Assembly (NCBI GenBank): GCA_022782405.1
Contig: JALFNK010000008.1
Location: 62,001 to 126,000 of the forward strand
DNA from: Alistipes sp.
GTDB taxonomy: Bacteria > Bacteroidota > Bacteroidia > Bacteroidales > Rikenellaceae
DNA: 64,000 nt
Reading direction: 5' to 3'
In this document: one piece after another, positions 9,775 through 19,795 of the stretch
Numbering within the stretch: position 1 is the stretch's first letter
How the letters are laid out: each line of letters opens with the position of its first letter
Made by a program: the position numbers and the translations under genes
The notes under the pieces: model-generated
Seen by the model: only the letters and a program-made list of their open reading frames with translations
Databases searched by the model: none
Told to the model about the DNA's origin: nothing

Positions 9775-10189
9775 TTGTTATTTTTTATGGTTCAATAAGT
9801 TGCCCCTATATCGGGGCAACACGACACACAGCAAGCCCTTTACGGAGCGGAGCCTCCGCCGGGATTCTTCGGAGAGCCGGCCGCAAGGTCGGCATCGGAA
9901 GAAAAATCCGCATCGGGGAGAGCCCGGAATCCGGCATGAAGGCGAAAACAGGCGCAGGCGGAAAAGCGCTCTCCGGTCGGTACGGAAGGCCGACGCACGG
10001 GCGGGCAGAAACGAGGTCCGGGAGCAGGTTCCGGTGCAGCCCGGGAACAAGCGGCAGCGGAGGCGGAAGCCGCAGTGTTTCGGGGCAGCGGCCGACTGTC
10101 CGCACCGCAGCAGATGCCGAATCGCACACGGTGTTCCTATTTATTTGGTATAAAGGCGCGGAAAATCGCGAAAAACGGAAAGTTTTGCT
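9775..10189. other. Intergenic region between dps and leuS without a recognisable gene
   Basis: About 415 bases. A perfect 8-base-pair inverted repeat (gttgcccc / ggggcaac, 6-base loop) lies at 9799-9820, with no T-run on either strand and no gene ending into it. The rest (9840-10130) is GC-rich; its short frames in all directions have no recognisable protein. I looked for tmRNA, RNase P and SRP RNA landmarks and did not find them. Confidence 0.5.
9799..9820. repeat. Perfect inverted repeat upstream of dps
   Basis: Arms 9799-9806 and 9813-9820 (gttgcccc/ggggcaac) flank a tatatc loop. It lies 25 bases upstream of the dps -33 element, so an operator role is possible but unproven. Confidence 0.5.
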
Positions 10190-10197
10190 TAATTTTG
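10190..10197 (+). promoter_or_regulatory. Candidate -7 box for leuS
   Basis: TAATTTTG fits TAnnTTTG and lies 33 bases before the leuS ATG. No good TTTG stands at the right upstream distance, so confidence is moderate. Confidence 0.45.
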
Positions 10198-10230
10198 CGG
10201 GAAATTCGGCAATAAAATCGCAAACACGAT

Positions 10231-12987
10231 ATGGAATACAACTTCAAGGAGATCGAATCCAAGTGGCAGCAGCGCTGGAGAGAGCGGAAGACCTACCACG
10301 TCGAGGCGGACCCCTCGCGCCCGAAATTCTATGTACTCGACATGTTCCCCTACCCGTCGGGGGCGGGCCTGCATGTGGGCCACCCGCTGGGCTACATCGC
10401 CTCGGACATCTATTCGCGCTACAAGCGGCTCAAGGGATTCAACGTCCTGCATCCGATGGGTTACGACGCCTTCGGGCTCCCGGCCGAACAGTACGCCATC
10501 CAGACGGGGCAGCACCCCGCGGTAACGACCGAGCGCAACATCGCCCGCTACCGCGAGCAGCTGGACAAGATCGGCTTCTCGTTCGACTGGGACCGCGAGG
10601 TCCGCACCTGCGACCCGAAATACTACAAATGGACCCAGTGGGCCTTCCTCGAGATGTTCGCCCACTACTACGACAACACGCGGCAGCAGGCCCGACCCAT
10701 CGCGGAACTCGAGGCGGCCTTCGCCGCAAAGGGCACCGAGGGGCTCGATGCCGCCTCGACGCAGGAGCTGCACTTCACGGCCGACGAATGGAACGCCTGG
10801 GACGAGGCGCGGCGCGAACAGGTGCTGCAGAACTACCGCCTGGCCTACCGCGCCGACACGATGGTGAACTGGTGCCCGCAGCTGGGCACGGTGCTCGCCA
10901 ACGACGAGGTGCGCGACGGACTGTCGGTGCGCGGCGGCTTCCCCGTGGAGCAGAAGCGCATGAAGCAGTGGCTGCTGCGCGTTACGGCCTACGCCCAGCG
11001 GATGCTCGACGGGCTGGAGGGGCTCGAGTGGAGCGATTCGCTCAAGGAGATCCAGCGCAACTGGATCGGCCGCTCGGTCGGCGCCCAGGTCTTCTTCGAC
11101 ATCCAGGGCTCGGAGCGCAAGCTGGAGATCTTCACCACGCGCCCCGACACGATCTTCGGCGTAACGTTCATGGTCATCGCCCCCGAGCACGAGTGGGTCG
11201 GCGAGCTCACGACGCCCGAGAACCGGGCCGCCGTCGAGGCCTACATCGCCGAGGCGCGCAAACGCTCGGAGCGCGAGCGCATCGCCGAGACGCGGCGCGT
11301 GAGCGGCGTCCGGACGGGATCGTACGCCATCAACCCCTTCACGGGCAAAGCCATTCCGATCTACATCTCGGACTATGTGCTCGCCGGCTACGGCACGGGG
11401 GCCATCATGGCCGTGCCGGCGCATGACTCGCGCGACTACGCCTTCGCCCGCCACTTCTCGCTGGAGATCGTCCCGGTGGTCGAGGGCGGCGACATCGAGA
11501 AGGAGTCCTACGACGCCAAATCGGGCCGCATGATCAACTCGGACTTCCTCAACGGCATGGACGTCAAGGAGGCCATCGTGCGGATGTTCGACGAGGTCGA
11601 GCGCCGCGGCCTGGGCAAGCGGCTGGTCAATTACCGCCTGCGCGACGCCATCTTCTCGCGCCAGCGCTACTGGGGCGAGCCCTTCCCGATCTACTACAAG
11701 GGCGACACGGCCTGCCCGCTCTCCGAGGAGCAGCTGCCCCTCGAGCTGCCGCCGATCGAGAACTTCGGGCCCACGGCCGAGGGCGAGCCGCCCCTGGCCC
11801 GCGTCAAGGGGTGGCATACCCCCGAGGGATACCCCTACGAACTCTCGACGATGCCCGGATTCGCCGGGTCGTCGGCCTACTACCTCCGCTACATGGATCC
11901 CCACAACGACCAGGCGCTCGTCGGCCGCGAAGCGGACAACTACTGGCGCAATGTCGATCTCTATGTCGGCGGCATCGAGCATGCCACGGGCCACCTGATG
12001 TACTCGCGCTTCTGGAACATGTTCCTCTACGACCTGGGGTATGTCTGCGAGGCGGAGCCCTTCCGCAAGCTCGTCAATCAGGGCATGATCCAGGGCCGTT
12101 CGAACTTCGTCTACCGCGTCGTCGGCACCAACAAGTTCGTTTCGCTCGGGCTCAAGGATCAGTACGAAACGCAGGAGATCCACGTCGATGTGAACATCGT
12201 GAAGAACGACATCCTCGACCTGGAGGCCTTCCGCCGCTGGATGCCCGACTTCAAGGATGCCGAATTCATCCTCGAGGACGGCAAGTACGTCTGCGGCTGG
12301 GCCATCGAGAAGATGTCGAAGTCGATGTACAACGTCGTGAATCCCGACTACATCGTCGAGAACTACGGCGCCGACACGCTGCGCATGTACGAGATGTTCC
12401 TCGGGCCGCTCGAGCAGTCGAAACCCTGGGACACGAACGGCATCGACGGCGTACACAAGTTCCTGCGCCGCTTCTGGCGTCTGTTCTTCGACCGCGACGG
12501 CCGCTTCGTCGTAACGGACGAGGCCCCGACCGAGAAGGAGCTGCGCACGCTGCACAAGACGATCCGCAAGGTTACGGACGACATCGAGAACTTCTCGTTC
12601 AACACCTCCGTGGCGGCCTTCATGATCTGCCTCAACGAACTGGGCGAGTGCCCGAAGCGGGCGATTCTCGAGCCGCTGACGGTGCTGATCGCCCCCTTCG
12701 CCCCACACCTGGCCGAGGAGCTGTGGGAGGCGCTCGGCAAGAGCGGCTCGGTATGCGACGCACAGTATCCGGTCTGCAACGAAAAGTACCTCGTGCAGAG
12801 CAGCTTCGAGTACCCCGTATCGATCAACGGAAAGCTCCGCTTCAAGAAGGAGTACGCCACCGCAATGAGTCCGGCAGAGATCCAGGCCGACGTGGTGCGT
12901 GCACCCGAGGCGCAGAAGTGGATCGACGGGAAGACCCCCAAGAAGGTGATCGTCGTTCCGGGCAAGATCATCAACATCGTCATCTGA
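10231..12987 (+). CDS. leuS: Leucyl-tRNA synthetase
   Basis: Class I synthetase that charges tRNA-Leu in the cytoplasm. The 918 residues carry the HIGH-type motif HVGH at 48-51 and KMSKS at 694-698. The CP1 editing domain shows [20 protein letters not shown], with the threonine-rich editing-site motif. The Rossmann domain is preceded by [15 protein letters not shown], usual for LeuS. The C-terminal tail ends [15 protein letters not shown]. Start chosen at [16 protein letters not shown], the family's usual beginning. A hairpin terminator follows. Confidence 0.99.
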   Translation: MEYNFKEIESKWQQRWRERKTYHVEADPSRPKFYVLDMFPYPSGAGLHVGHPLGYIASDIYSRYKRLKGFNVLHPMGYDAFGLPAEQYAIQTGQHPAVTTERNIARYREQLDKIGFSFDWDREVRTCDPKYYKWTQWAFLEMFAHYYDNTRQQARPIAELEAAFAAKGTEGLDAASTQELHFTADEWNAWDEARREQVLQNYRLAYRADTMVNWCPQLGTVLANDEVRDGLSVRGGFPVEQKRMKQWLLRVTAYAQRMLDGLEGLEWSDSLKEIQRNWIGRSVGAQVFFDIQGSERKLEIFTTRPDTIFGVTFMVIAPEHEWVGELTTPENRAAVEAYIAEARKRSERERIAETRRVSGVRTGSYAINPFTGKAIPIYISDYVLAGYGTGAIMAVPAHDSRDYAFARHFSLEIVPVVEGGDIEKESYDAKSGRMINSDFLNGMDVKEAIVRMFDEVERRGLGKRLVNYRLRDAIFSRQRYWGEPFPIYYKGDTACPLSEEQLPLELPPIENFGPTAEGEPPLARVKGWHTPEGYPYELSTMPGFAGSSAYYLRYMDPHNDQALVGREADNYWRNVDLYVGGIEHATGHLMYSRFWNMFLYDLGYVCEAEPFRKLVNQGMIQGRSNFVYRVVGTNKFVSLGLKDQYETQEIHVDVNIVKNDILDLEAFRRWMPDFKDAEFILEDGKYVCGWAIEKMSKSMYNVVNPDYIVENYGADTLRMYEMFLGPLEQSKPWDTNGIDGVHKFLRRFWRLFFDRDGRFVVTDEAPTEKELRTLHKTIRKVTDDIENFSFNTSVAAFMICLNELGECPKRAILEPLTVLIAPFAPHLAEELWEALGKSGSVCDAQYPVCNEKYLVQSSFEYPVSINGKLRFKKEYATAMSPAEIQADVVRAPEAQKWIDGKTPKKVIVVPGKIINIVI

Positions 12988-13029
12988 CAAACGGCGGGCC
13001 CGTCCGCCGGGCGCTCCGAGACAATACCG

Positions 13030-13057
13030 AAAGCCCCGCCCGCCGCGGGGCTTTCTT
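13030..13057 (+). terminator. Hairpin terminator after leuS
   Basis: A perfect 10-base-pair stem (aaagccccgc / gcggggcttt) with a 5-base loop, then a short, interrupted T tract. It separates leuS from the secreted hydrolase 20 bases downstream. Confidence 0.65.
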
Positions 13058-13076
13058 CCAAACACCGACACCGCAC

Positions 13077-14006
13077 ATGAAACCGATCCTTACGCTGCTT
13101 GCAGCCCTGCTCCCGCTCTTCGCCGCAACGGCCCAGAACCATGGGGAGACGACCGTCATCCCGATCTGGGACAACTCGACGGCACCGCACTCGAACGGCA
13201 TCACGGCCGCCGAGTCGGAACCCGAGCCCTGCCGCCTGGAGAATACCACCGGGGCCGCACTCCATCTCTACGCCGCCGATCCGGCGCACGACACGGGCAT
13301 GGCCGTGGTGATCTGCCCCGGAGGGGGCTACATGCGTCTCTGCATGGATTACGAGGGGTATGACGTCGCCCGCTGGTTCGCCGCACAGGGCATCACGGCC
13401 GCGGTACTCAAGTACCGCCTGCCGAACGGCCATCCCGAGGTGCCGTTGGAGGATGCCGAGCAGGCGCTGCGGATCCTGCGGGGCGAAGCTCCGGGTGCCG
13501 ATGGGCACACCGCCGCACGCGTCGGCATTGCGGGTTTCTCGGCCGGAGGCCACCTCGCGGCGGCCGTCTCGACGCTCGGCGCAGTACGGCCCGACTTCAC
13601 GCTGCTCTTCTACCCGGTTACGGCCGACGGCACGCTCTCGGGATGCCGCATCACCTTCGACCGTCTGCTCGGCGACCGCGAGGGCGACCCCGCGGCGGTC
13701 GAGGCCTGGACGCCGCTCCGCCACATCACCCCGAAGACACCCCCGGCGCTGCTCTTCCACTCGGATGACGATCCGATCGTCCCGCCGACGAACAGCACGG
13801 CCTACTACGAAGGGCTGAAACGCTGCGGCACGCCGGCCGCCCTGCATATCTACCCCGCAGGCGGGCACGGATGGGGCATTCTCGACGCGTTCCGTTTCCG
13901 CGACGACTGGCAGCGCACGGTGCTCGACTGGCTCGGAAGCCTTCCGGCCCCGGCAGCGGGGAACATGGCGGCGGAGACTCCCGGTACGGACGTTTCGGCA
14001 CGCTGA
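13077..14006 (+). CDS. Secreted alpha/beta hydrolase, acetyl-esterase-like
   Basis: A 309-residue exported enzyme. Residues 1-20 (MKPILTLLAALLPLFAATAQ) form a signal peptide. The fold is shown by the oxyanion segment VVICPGGGYMRL, the nucleophile elbow AGFSAGGHLAAA (G-x-S-x-G), an acidic-residue loop HSDDDPIVPP and the catalytic histidine in PAGGHGWG. This combination is typical of the BD-FAE/acetyl xylan esterase-like group, which removes acyl groups from sugars or small esters. The substrate cannot be told from sequence. No polysaccharide-utilisation genes lie nearby, so this is a stand-alone gene between leuS and prfA. Confidence 0.85.
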   Translation: MKPILTLLAALLPLFAATAQNHGETTVIPIWDNSTAPHSNGITAAESEPEPCRLENTTGAALHLYAADPAHDTGMAVVICPGGGYMRLCMDYEGYDVARWFAAQGITAAVLKYRLPNGHPEVPLEDAEQALRILRGEAPGADGHTAARVGIAGFSAGGHLAAAVSTLGAVRPDFTLLFYPVTADGTLSGCRITFDRLLGDREGDPAAVEAWTPLRHITPKTPPALLFHSDDDPIVPPTNSTAYYEGLKRCGTPAALHIYPAGGHGWGILDAFRFRDDWQRTVLDWLGSLPAPAAGNMAAETPGTDVSAR

Positions 14007-14040
14007 CCGGAACCGGCCGGGCGAAATCCGGCAGCCCGGT

Positions 14041-14071
14041 ATTGCCGTTTCATGAATATTGCCTATCTTTG
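14041..14071 (+). promoter_or_regulatory. Predicted promoter of prfA
   Basis: A perfect -7 box TATCTTTG at 14064-14071 with TTG at 14042-14044, 19 bases apart. Transcription would start near 14077, about 65 bases before prfA. Confidence 0.7.
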
Positions 14072-14143
14072 CACGGATAAACGCCCGCGCGCGGACACCG
14101 CAGCGACAGATACCGCCCACAACAGGACAAACAAATTCCGCTT

Positions 14144-15229
<1,086 letters not shown>

Positions 15230-15340
15230 CCCTCCGCGACCGGAAAGGACGGGGTGCGCACGCGGGATTTCCGCCCGACGAACCGGCCCCGCCCGACGAA
15301 TGAGAACAATAAACCGGGGCCCGGCCCCGTTCTGCGGATA

Positions 15341-15889
15341 ATGAAGATGATGAAAAGGATGCTCATAGTGTGGGGTGTCGTGCTGTGCGCCGTGCTTCCG
15401 GCCGCCGCGCAGAAGCCGCTCTACATCGTGAACGGAACGCCCCGCGAAGAGATCGCCTCGATACCCCCCGAGGATATCGAGCGGGTCGAGTCGCTCCCGG
15501 CCGACGAGCAGACCATCGCCCGCTACGGCGACGGAGCCTCGAACGGCGTCATCCTCATCACGCTCCGCTACGATCAACCTGCAGCCTTTCCCTCCGATTC
15601 GACCTATAGTCAGTACATCGCCCGCCGCGTCGTCTGGAACGACACCGACCCCGTGGCGCGCGTCATTCTGCGCTACAAGATCACGACCGACGGCACTGTC
15701 GTCGTCGATCAGGAGCTCGAAGTAACCGACAAACGGCTCAAACGACGCATCCTGAAGGTCATGGAGGAGGCTCCGAAGTGGCGGCCCGCGCAGAAGGACG
15801 GCGTGCCCGTGGAGAGCGAAGGCGTCCTGCGCATCCAGCTGCCCGAAGGACGCCGCATGCCCAGACAGGCGGAATTGGTGTATCGGTAA
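15341..15889 (+). CDS. Small exported protein with TonB-receptor-plug-like and TonB C-terminal-like parts
   Basis: A 182-residue protein with a signal peptide (residues 1-23, ending PAAAQ). Residues about 26-76 resemble the plug motif of SusC-type TonB-dependent receptors: PLYIVNGTP, then IPPEDIERVESL, then ARYGDGASNGVILITL. Residues about 105-170 resemble the C-terminal domain of TonB energy transducers: DGTVVVDQELEV, then VMEEAPKWRPAQKDGVPV. No transmembrane anchor follows the signal peptide. I start at 15341 (MKMMKRMLIVWGV); the frame upstream is non-coding in character. Function unknown. The assignment of both parts is motif-based recognition and needs a profile search. Confidence 0.75.
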   Translation: MKMMKRMLIVWGVVLCAVLPAAAQKPLYIVNGTPREEIASIPPEDIERVESLPADEQTIARYGDGASNGVILITLRYDQPAAFPSDSTYSQYIARRVVWNDTDPVARVILRYKITTDGTVVVDQELEVTDKRLKRRILKVMEEAPKWRPAQKDGVPVESEGVLRIQLPEGRRMPRQAELVYR

Positions 15890-15914
15890 GCAACCAATTC
15901 CAAACATCTATTTT

Positions 15915-16820
15915 ATGAAAACCAACTCTCTGTCCGCCTGGATTCTCGCCGTGAGGCCCTACAGCCTCGGCAACTCGGTCATCCTCGTACTCATCGCCTC
16001 GGCCATGGCCTACATGAGCGGAGGGTTCCGGCCGCTGCCGGCTCTGCTGTGTCTGCTGTTCGCCCTGCTGATGCAGTGCACGGCCAACCTCGTAAACGAC
16101 CTCTGGGACTTCATGAAGGGAGCCGACCAGCCCGACCGTCTCGGACCCGACCGCGCCTTCGCCAAGGGATACATCACCCTGCGGGCCATGAAATTCGGTA
16201 TCGCGGGATTCACCCTCGCGGCCGGCATCACAGGTCTCGGCATCCTTCTCACGGTACACGACACGCTGCCCCACCGCGGCTGGGAACTCGTCGCCGTGGG
16301 CATCGCCTGCCTCGTCTTCGCCTACTTCTACACCGCGGGACCGTGGCCCCTGGCCTATCACGGGCTGGGCGACATCGCCGTCATCCTCTTCTTCGGGCTG
16401 ATTCCCGTGGGATTCACCTACTACCTCCAGACCAGAACGTGGACCTCGGAAGTTACGCTCGTCGCGCTCTCTTGCGGACTGGTCATCGACACGATGCTCA
16501 TGGTAAACAACTTCCGCGACCGCGAGGAGGACGCCCGTTGCGGCAAACGGACCGTCGTCGTCGCCTTCGGCGCCGGCGTGGGCCGCTGGGGATATCTCCT
16601 GCTTGGCCTTGTCCCCGTCGTGCTCTGCCTGGCGCTGCTCGGCTGGGGACACTGGGGAGCCGCCCTGCTGCCGCTCATCTACGGCGCGGCACATACGGCG
16701 ACGTGGCGCAAGATGGTCCGCATCGACCACGGCGAGGAGCTGAATGTCTGCCTGGGCGAAACGGCCCGCAACATCCTCCTCTTCGGAGCACTCATGACCC
16801 TCGGAATCCTGCTGGGATGA
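15915..16820 (+). CDS. menA: 1,4-dihydroxy-2-naphthoate polyprenyltransferase
   Basis: An integral membrane UbiA-family enzyme that joins a polyprenyl chain to DHNA in menaquinone synthesis. The 301 residues contain the first aspartate motif NLVNDLWDFMKGAD and the second, NNFRDREEDARCGKRT, both diagnostic, plus about eight hydrophobic segments. The stop overlaps the xseA start (ATGA at 16817-16820), so the two are translationally coupled. Confidence 0.93.
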   Translation: MKTNSLSAWILAVRPYSLGNSVILVLIASAMAYMSGGFRPLPALLCLLFALLMQCTANLVNDLWDFMKGADQPDRLGPDRAFAKGYITLRAMKFGIAGFTLAAGITGLGILLTVHDTLPHRGWELVAVGIACLVFAYFYTAGPWPLAYHGLGDIAVILFFGLIPVGFTYYLQTRTWTSEVTLVALSCGLVIDTMLMVNNFRDREEDARCGKRTVVVAFGAGVGRWGYLLLGLVPVVLCLALLGWGHWGAALLPLIYGAAHTATWRKMVRIDHGEELNVCLGETARNILLFGALMTLGILLG

Positions 16821-18064
16821 TCCCTTCGGAACGACATATCACCCTCGGCGAGCTGCAACGGCTCGTACGGCAGGCGCTCGAGGAGCGCTTCGCCCTGCCG
16901 CTGTGGGTGAGTGCCGAGATCGCCGACCTGAAGGTGAACTATTCGGGACACTGCTACCTGGAACTGGTCGAAAAGGGGGGCGCCAACGGCGTCCCCACGG
17001 CCCAGGCCCGAGCCGTCATCTGGCGCAGCCACTATCCGCGGATCGCCGGATACTTCGAGGCCGAGACAGGACAGCCGCTCGGCGCCGGCATGCAGATTCT
17101 GGCCAAGGTGCTCGTCTCGTACCACGAACTTTACGGATTTTCGCTCCAGATCACCGATCTGGACCCCGCCTATACGCTCGGCGAGATGGAACGCCAGCGT
17201 CAGCAGACCATCGCCCAGCTCCAGAGCGACGGCGTCTGGGAGATGAACCGCCAGGTACCGCTGCCCGCGATCGTGCAGCGCATCGCCGTGGTTTCGAGCG
17301 CCCAGGCCGCCGGCTATCAGGACTTCTGCAAGGAGCTCGCGAAGAGCCCCTACCGCTTCCGCCTGACGCTCTTCGACGCCTTCATGCAGGGCGCCGCCGC
17401 CGAGGAGTCGATCATCAGCGCGCTCTGCGCCGCGGCCGCCCGGGCGGAGGAGTTCGACGCCGTGGTGCTGATCCGCGGCGGAGGCTCGCGCAGCGACCTC
17501 AACTGCTTCAACGCCTACCGTCTCTGCGCCCATATCGCGCAGTTCCCGCTGCCGGTTCTCACGGGCATCGGCCACGACAAGGATGTCAGCGTTGCGGACA
17601 TGGTGGCCCACCTGGCGCTGAAGACCCCCACGGCTGTCGCCGGATGGCTTGTGGAACGCATGGAGGAGGCCGACGCACGGCTCGACAACGCCGCCTTGCA
17701 ACTGCACGACGCCACAACGGCCCTGCTGCACGGTGCCGCAGTGCGGCTCGAACGCCTCACGGGCGACCTGCGGCAGGCCTGCGCCCTGCGTACGGCCCGC
17801 GAAAACGCCCGGATCGAACATTGGACCGCAACGCTGCCCGATGCCGTGCGGGCGTATCTTGAAAGGGAGCGGCTGCGGATGGAGAGCGCCGCACAGACCA
17901 TCGCCGCACACGCCCCCGAACGAATCCTGCGACTGGGTTTCGCCGTAGTCCGCAAGGACGGGTGGGCCGTAACCTCATCCGGAACCGTCGCCGCGGGAGA
18001 CCGGCTGCGCATCGAGGTGGCGGACGGAAGGATCGAGGCGTCCGTAACGCAAACAACGAAATAG
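16817..18064 (+). CDS. xseA: Exodeoxyribonuclease VII large subunit
   Basis: ExoVII degrades single-stranded DNA from both ends; XseA carries the active site. The 415-residue product has an N-terminal OB fold (LWVSAEIADLKVNYSGHCYLEL) and the catalytic core with VVSSAQAAGYQDF, VVLIRGGGSRSDLNCFN and TGIGHDKDVSVADMVAH. A coiled-coil region lies toward the C-terminus. The start at 16817 overlaps menA by four bases. xseB follows 7 bases downstream. Confidence 0.95.
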   Translation: MIPSERHITLGELQRLVRQALEERFALPLWVSAEIADLKVNYSGHCYLELVEKGGANGVPTAQARAVIWRSHYPRIAGYFEAETGQPLGAGMQILAKVLVSYHELYGFSLQITDLDPAYTLGEMERQRQQTIAQLQSDGVWEMNRQVPLPAIVQRIAVVSSAQAAGYQDFCKELAKSPYRFRLTLFDAFMQGAAAEESIISALCAAAARAEEFDAVVLIRGGGSRSDLNCFNAYRLCAHIAQFPLPVLTGIGHDKDVSVADMVAHLALKTPTAVAGWLVERMEEADARLDNAALQLHDATTALLHGAAVRLERLTGDLRQACALRTARENARIEHWTATLPDAVRAYLERERLRMESAAQTIAAHAPERILRLGFAVVRKDGWAVTSSGTVAAGDRLRIEVADGRIEASVTQTTK

Positions 18065-18071
18065 AAACGAT

Positions 18072-18263
18072 ATGGCAAAGAAGGAACTCACCTACGGCGA
18101 GGCGACGGCACAGATCGAGAAAATCCTCGCCCGCCTGCGCAGCGAGGAGATGGATGTGGACACCCTCGCCGCCGAAGTCAAACGCGCCACGGAGCTCATC
18201 GCCTCGTGCAAGGAGCGGCTGCGCAAGGCCGAGGAGGAGGTAAACAAAATCCTCGAGGCATGA
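18072..18263 (+). CDS. xseB: Exodeoxyribonuclease VII small subunit
   Basis: A 63-residue, mostly helical protein that binds the XseA coiled coil. ELTYGEATAQIEKILARL followed by the EEMDVDTLAAEVKRATEL stretch is the usual XseB layout. It sits directly after xseA, and its stop overlaps the start of the following methyltransferase (ATGA at 18260-18263). Confidence 0.93.
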   Translation: MAKKELTYGEATAQIEKILARLRSEEMDVDTLAAEVKRATELIASCKERLRKAEEEVNKILEA

Positions 18264-19033
18264 AACGGCTGATCCGCTGGGCCCTGAACCACATCCCGCG
18301 CCCCGTGCTGCAGCGCATCGCCTCGTGGGCCGTACCCGCTGCGGGGCTTCTCTACCGGGGCAGCCGCGTGGAGTGCCCCCTGTGCGGGCGCCGCTACCGG
18401 AAGTTCCTGCCCTACGGCTACGTCCGCTCGCGCGCCAATGCCCTCTGCCCGCACTGTCTCTCGCTGGAGCGTCACCGCCTGCTGTGGCTCTACCTCACGC
18501 GCGAAACCGACCTGCTGCAGAGCCACCCCCGGACGCTGCACATCGCCCCCGAGGTCTGCATCATGCGCCACCTGAAGCCGCATTTCGCCGACTTTACCGG
18601 GCAATACATCACGGCCGACCTCGAAAGCCCGCTGGCCGACCTGCACTTCGACGTGCAGCAGATTCCGCTGGCCGACCGCTCGGTCGATGTCATCCTCTGC
18701 AACCACCTGCTCGAACATGTCGCCGACGACCGGAGGGCACTGCGCGAACTGCACCGCATCCTGCGGCCCGGAGGCTGGGGCATCCTCCTCTCCCCCGTGG
18801 AACCCGACTACGAGTACACCTACGAGGACGACACGATCACCGATCCCGACGAGCGCACGCGCATCTTCGGGCAGTACGACCACCGGCGCATCTACGGCGC
18901 CGACTACACCGACCGGCTGCGCGAGGCGGGATTCGAGGCCGCGGACATCGACTACGCCGCAGCGCTCGGCGAGGAGGCTTGCCGCCGCTACGCCCTGCCC
19001 GTAGACCACATCTATATAGTCTACAAGCACTGA
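18260..19033 (+). CDS. SAM-dependent methyltransferase with N-terminal cysteine motifs
   Basis: A 257-residue class I methyltransferase (Methyltransf_11 type). Near the N-terminus, CPLCGRRYRKFLPYG and, about 25 residues later, CPHCLSLERHRLLWL give four cysteines in CxxC pairs, suggesting a small zinc site. The Rossmann part has RSVDVILCNHLLEHVADD and LHRILRPGGWGILLSP, the post-motif hallmarks; the usual glycine-rich SAM loop is weak. The start at 18260 overlaps xseB. The substrate is unknown. Proteins of this architecture occur in Bacteroidetes as putative methyltransferases. Confidence 0.8.
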   Translation: MKRLIRWALNHIPRPVLQRIASWAVPAAGLLYRGSRVECPLCGRRYRKFLPYGYVRSRANALCPHCLSLERHRLLWLYLTRETDLLQSHPRTLHIAPEVCIMRHLKPHFADFTGQYITADLESPLADLHFDVQQIPLADRSVDVILCNHLLEHVADDRRALRELHRILRPGGWGILLSPVEPDYEYTYEDDTITDPDERTRIFGQYDHRRIYGADYTDRLREAGFEAADIDYAAALGEEACRRYALPVDHIYIVYKH

Positions 19034-19058
19034 CGGCCGGCAGCAGCCGTGAACAGCA

Positions 19059-19715
19059 TCAATAGAGGAAGAAGACGATTCCCGCGAAATGGCAGACGAC
19101 CGCGAGGTTGATCAGCAGGTGCCAGACCAGGTGGTGGTAGCGGAATCCCTTGCGGGCGTAGAACCACGCCCCGACGGTATAGAGCACGCCGCCCGCGGCG
19201 ATGAGCCACAGCAGCGGCTCCGAGGCCCGACGGATGAACAACGGCAGGAAGAAGACGATCGTCCACCCCATGACCAGGTAGATCGTCAGGCTCACGGCCG
19301 GAATCGAGCGGCGCGAGAGCGACTTGTAGAAGATCCCGAAGAGCACCATTGCCCACTGCACGATGGTGATCGCCACACCCTGCCACCCTCCGATGACCGA
19401 GAGGGCGATCGGCGTATAGCTGCCTGCAATGGCCACATAGATGAAGATATGGTCGAGGATGTGGAAGACCTCCTTGTGGCGCGACGATGGTTCCATCGAG
19501 TGGTAGAGCGTCGAGGCCAGGAACATCAGAAAGATCGAAATCACGAAAATCGAGACAGACACGGCCGCCAATACCCCCTGCGCATCATGCACATAGGCCC
19601 ATACGGCCGCAAAAGGCAGGGCCGCAAGCGACGCAAGGACCATCACGCCGTGCGACACCGCATTGGCGATCTCCTCCCCGAAGGTGGGGACATACAACGT
19701 TTTTTTTCGTTCCAT
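19059..19715 (-). CDS. Hemolysin III family (PAQR-like) membrane protein
   Basis: A 218-residue protein with seven predicted membrane helices, of the YqfA/TrhA family that is homologous to eukaryotic PAQR receptors. The signature residues are present: EEIANAVSHGVM near the start (E and H ligands), STLYHSMEPSSRHKEVFHILDH, and RYHHLVWHLLINLAVVCHF with the C-terminal histidines. These residues form a metal site in PAQR proteins. The biological role in bacteria is unclear; a haemolytic function should not be assumed from the name. Divergent from the RSH gene, with closely packed promoters between. Confidence 0.92.
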   Translation of the reverse strand: MERKKTLYVPTFGEEIANAVSHGVMVLASLAALPFAAVWAYVHDAQGVLAAVSVSIFVISIFLMFLASTLYHSMEPSSRHKEVFHILDHIFIYVAIAGSYTPIALSVIGGWQGVAITIVQWAMVLFGIFYKSLSRRSIPAVSLTIYLVMGWTIVFFLPLFIRRASEPLLWLIAAGGVLYTVGAWFYARKGFRYHHLVWHLLINLAVVCHFAGIVFFLY

Positions 19716-19740
19716 CGGACAACGGATCGTTTGGATGTGC

Positions 19741-19748
19741 CAAATTTA
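19741..19748 (-). promoter_or_regulatory. Candidate -7 box for the hemolysin III gene
   Basis: TAAATTTG on the minus strand fits TAnnTTTG and lies 26 bases before the ATG. No clear -33 element. It stands 14 bases from the oppositely oriented RSH -7 box. Confidence 0.4.
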
Positions 19749-19761
19749 TAATTTTTTTTCA

Positions 19762-19769
19762 TATCTTTG
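19762..19769 (+). promoter_or_regulatory. Candidate -7 box for the RSH gene
   Basis: TATCTTTG, a perfect -7 box, 27 bases upstream of the ATG at 19796. The nearest TTTG (19730-19733) is 28 bases away, longer than usual. Confidence 0.55.
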
Positions 19770-19795
19770 CGATCGAAGGTTATTTAGTTGAGTCA

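Noticed and set aside
9840-10130. Possible SRP, RNase P or tmRNA gene in the dps-leuS gap
   Set aside because: The region has GC-rich inverted stretches and a gtccgggagcagg segment faintly like SRP RNA, but the conserved core sequences of these RNAs are absent and the fold is not convincing by eye.
10189-13071. 960-codon open frame opposite leuS on the minus strand
   Set aside because: It is an antisense shadow. leuS on the plus strand has full family motifs, and the minus frame reads as low-complexity R/G/A/V/L with no recognisable domain; GC-rich codon use keeps such frames open.
13988-14143. Extra small gene between the hydrolase and prfA
   Set aside because: Short frames here cross the prfA promoter and have no recognisable features.
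15315-15329. Small GC hairpin before the plug/TonB-like gene as a prfA terminator
   Set aside because: A 6-base-pair stem (cggggc/gccccg) is present, but no T-run follows and it lies only 12 bases before the next start codon, so I do not call it a terminator.
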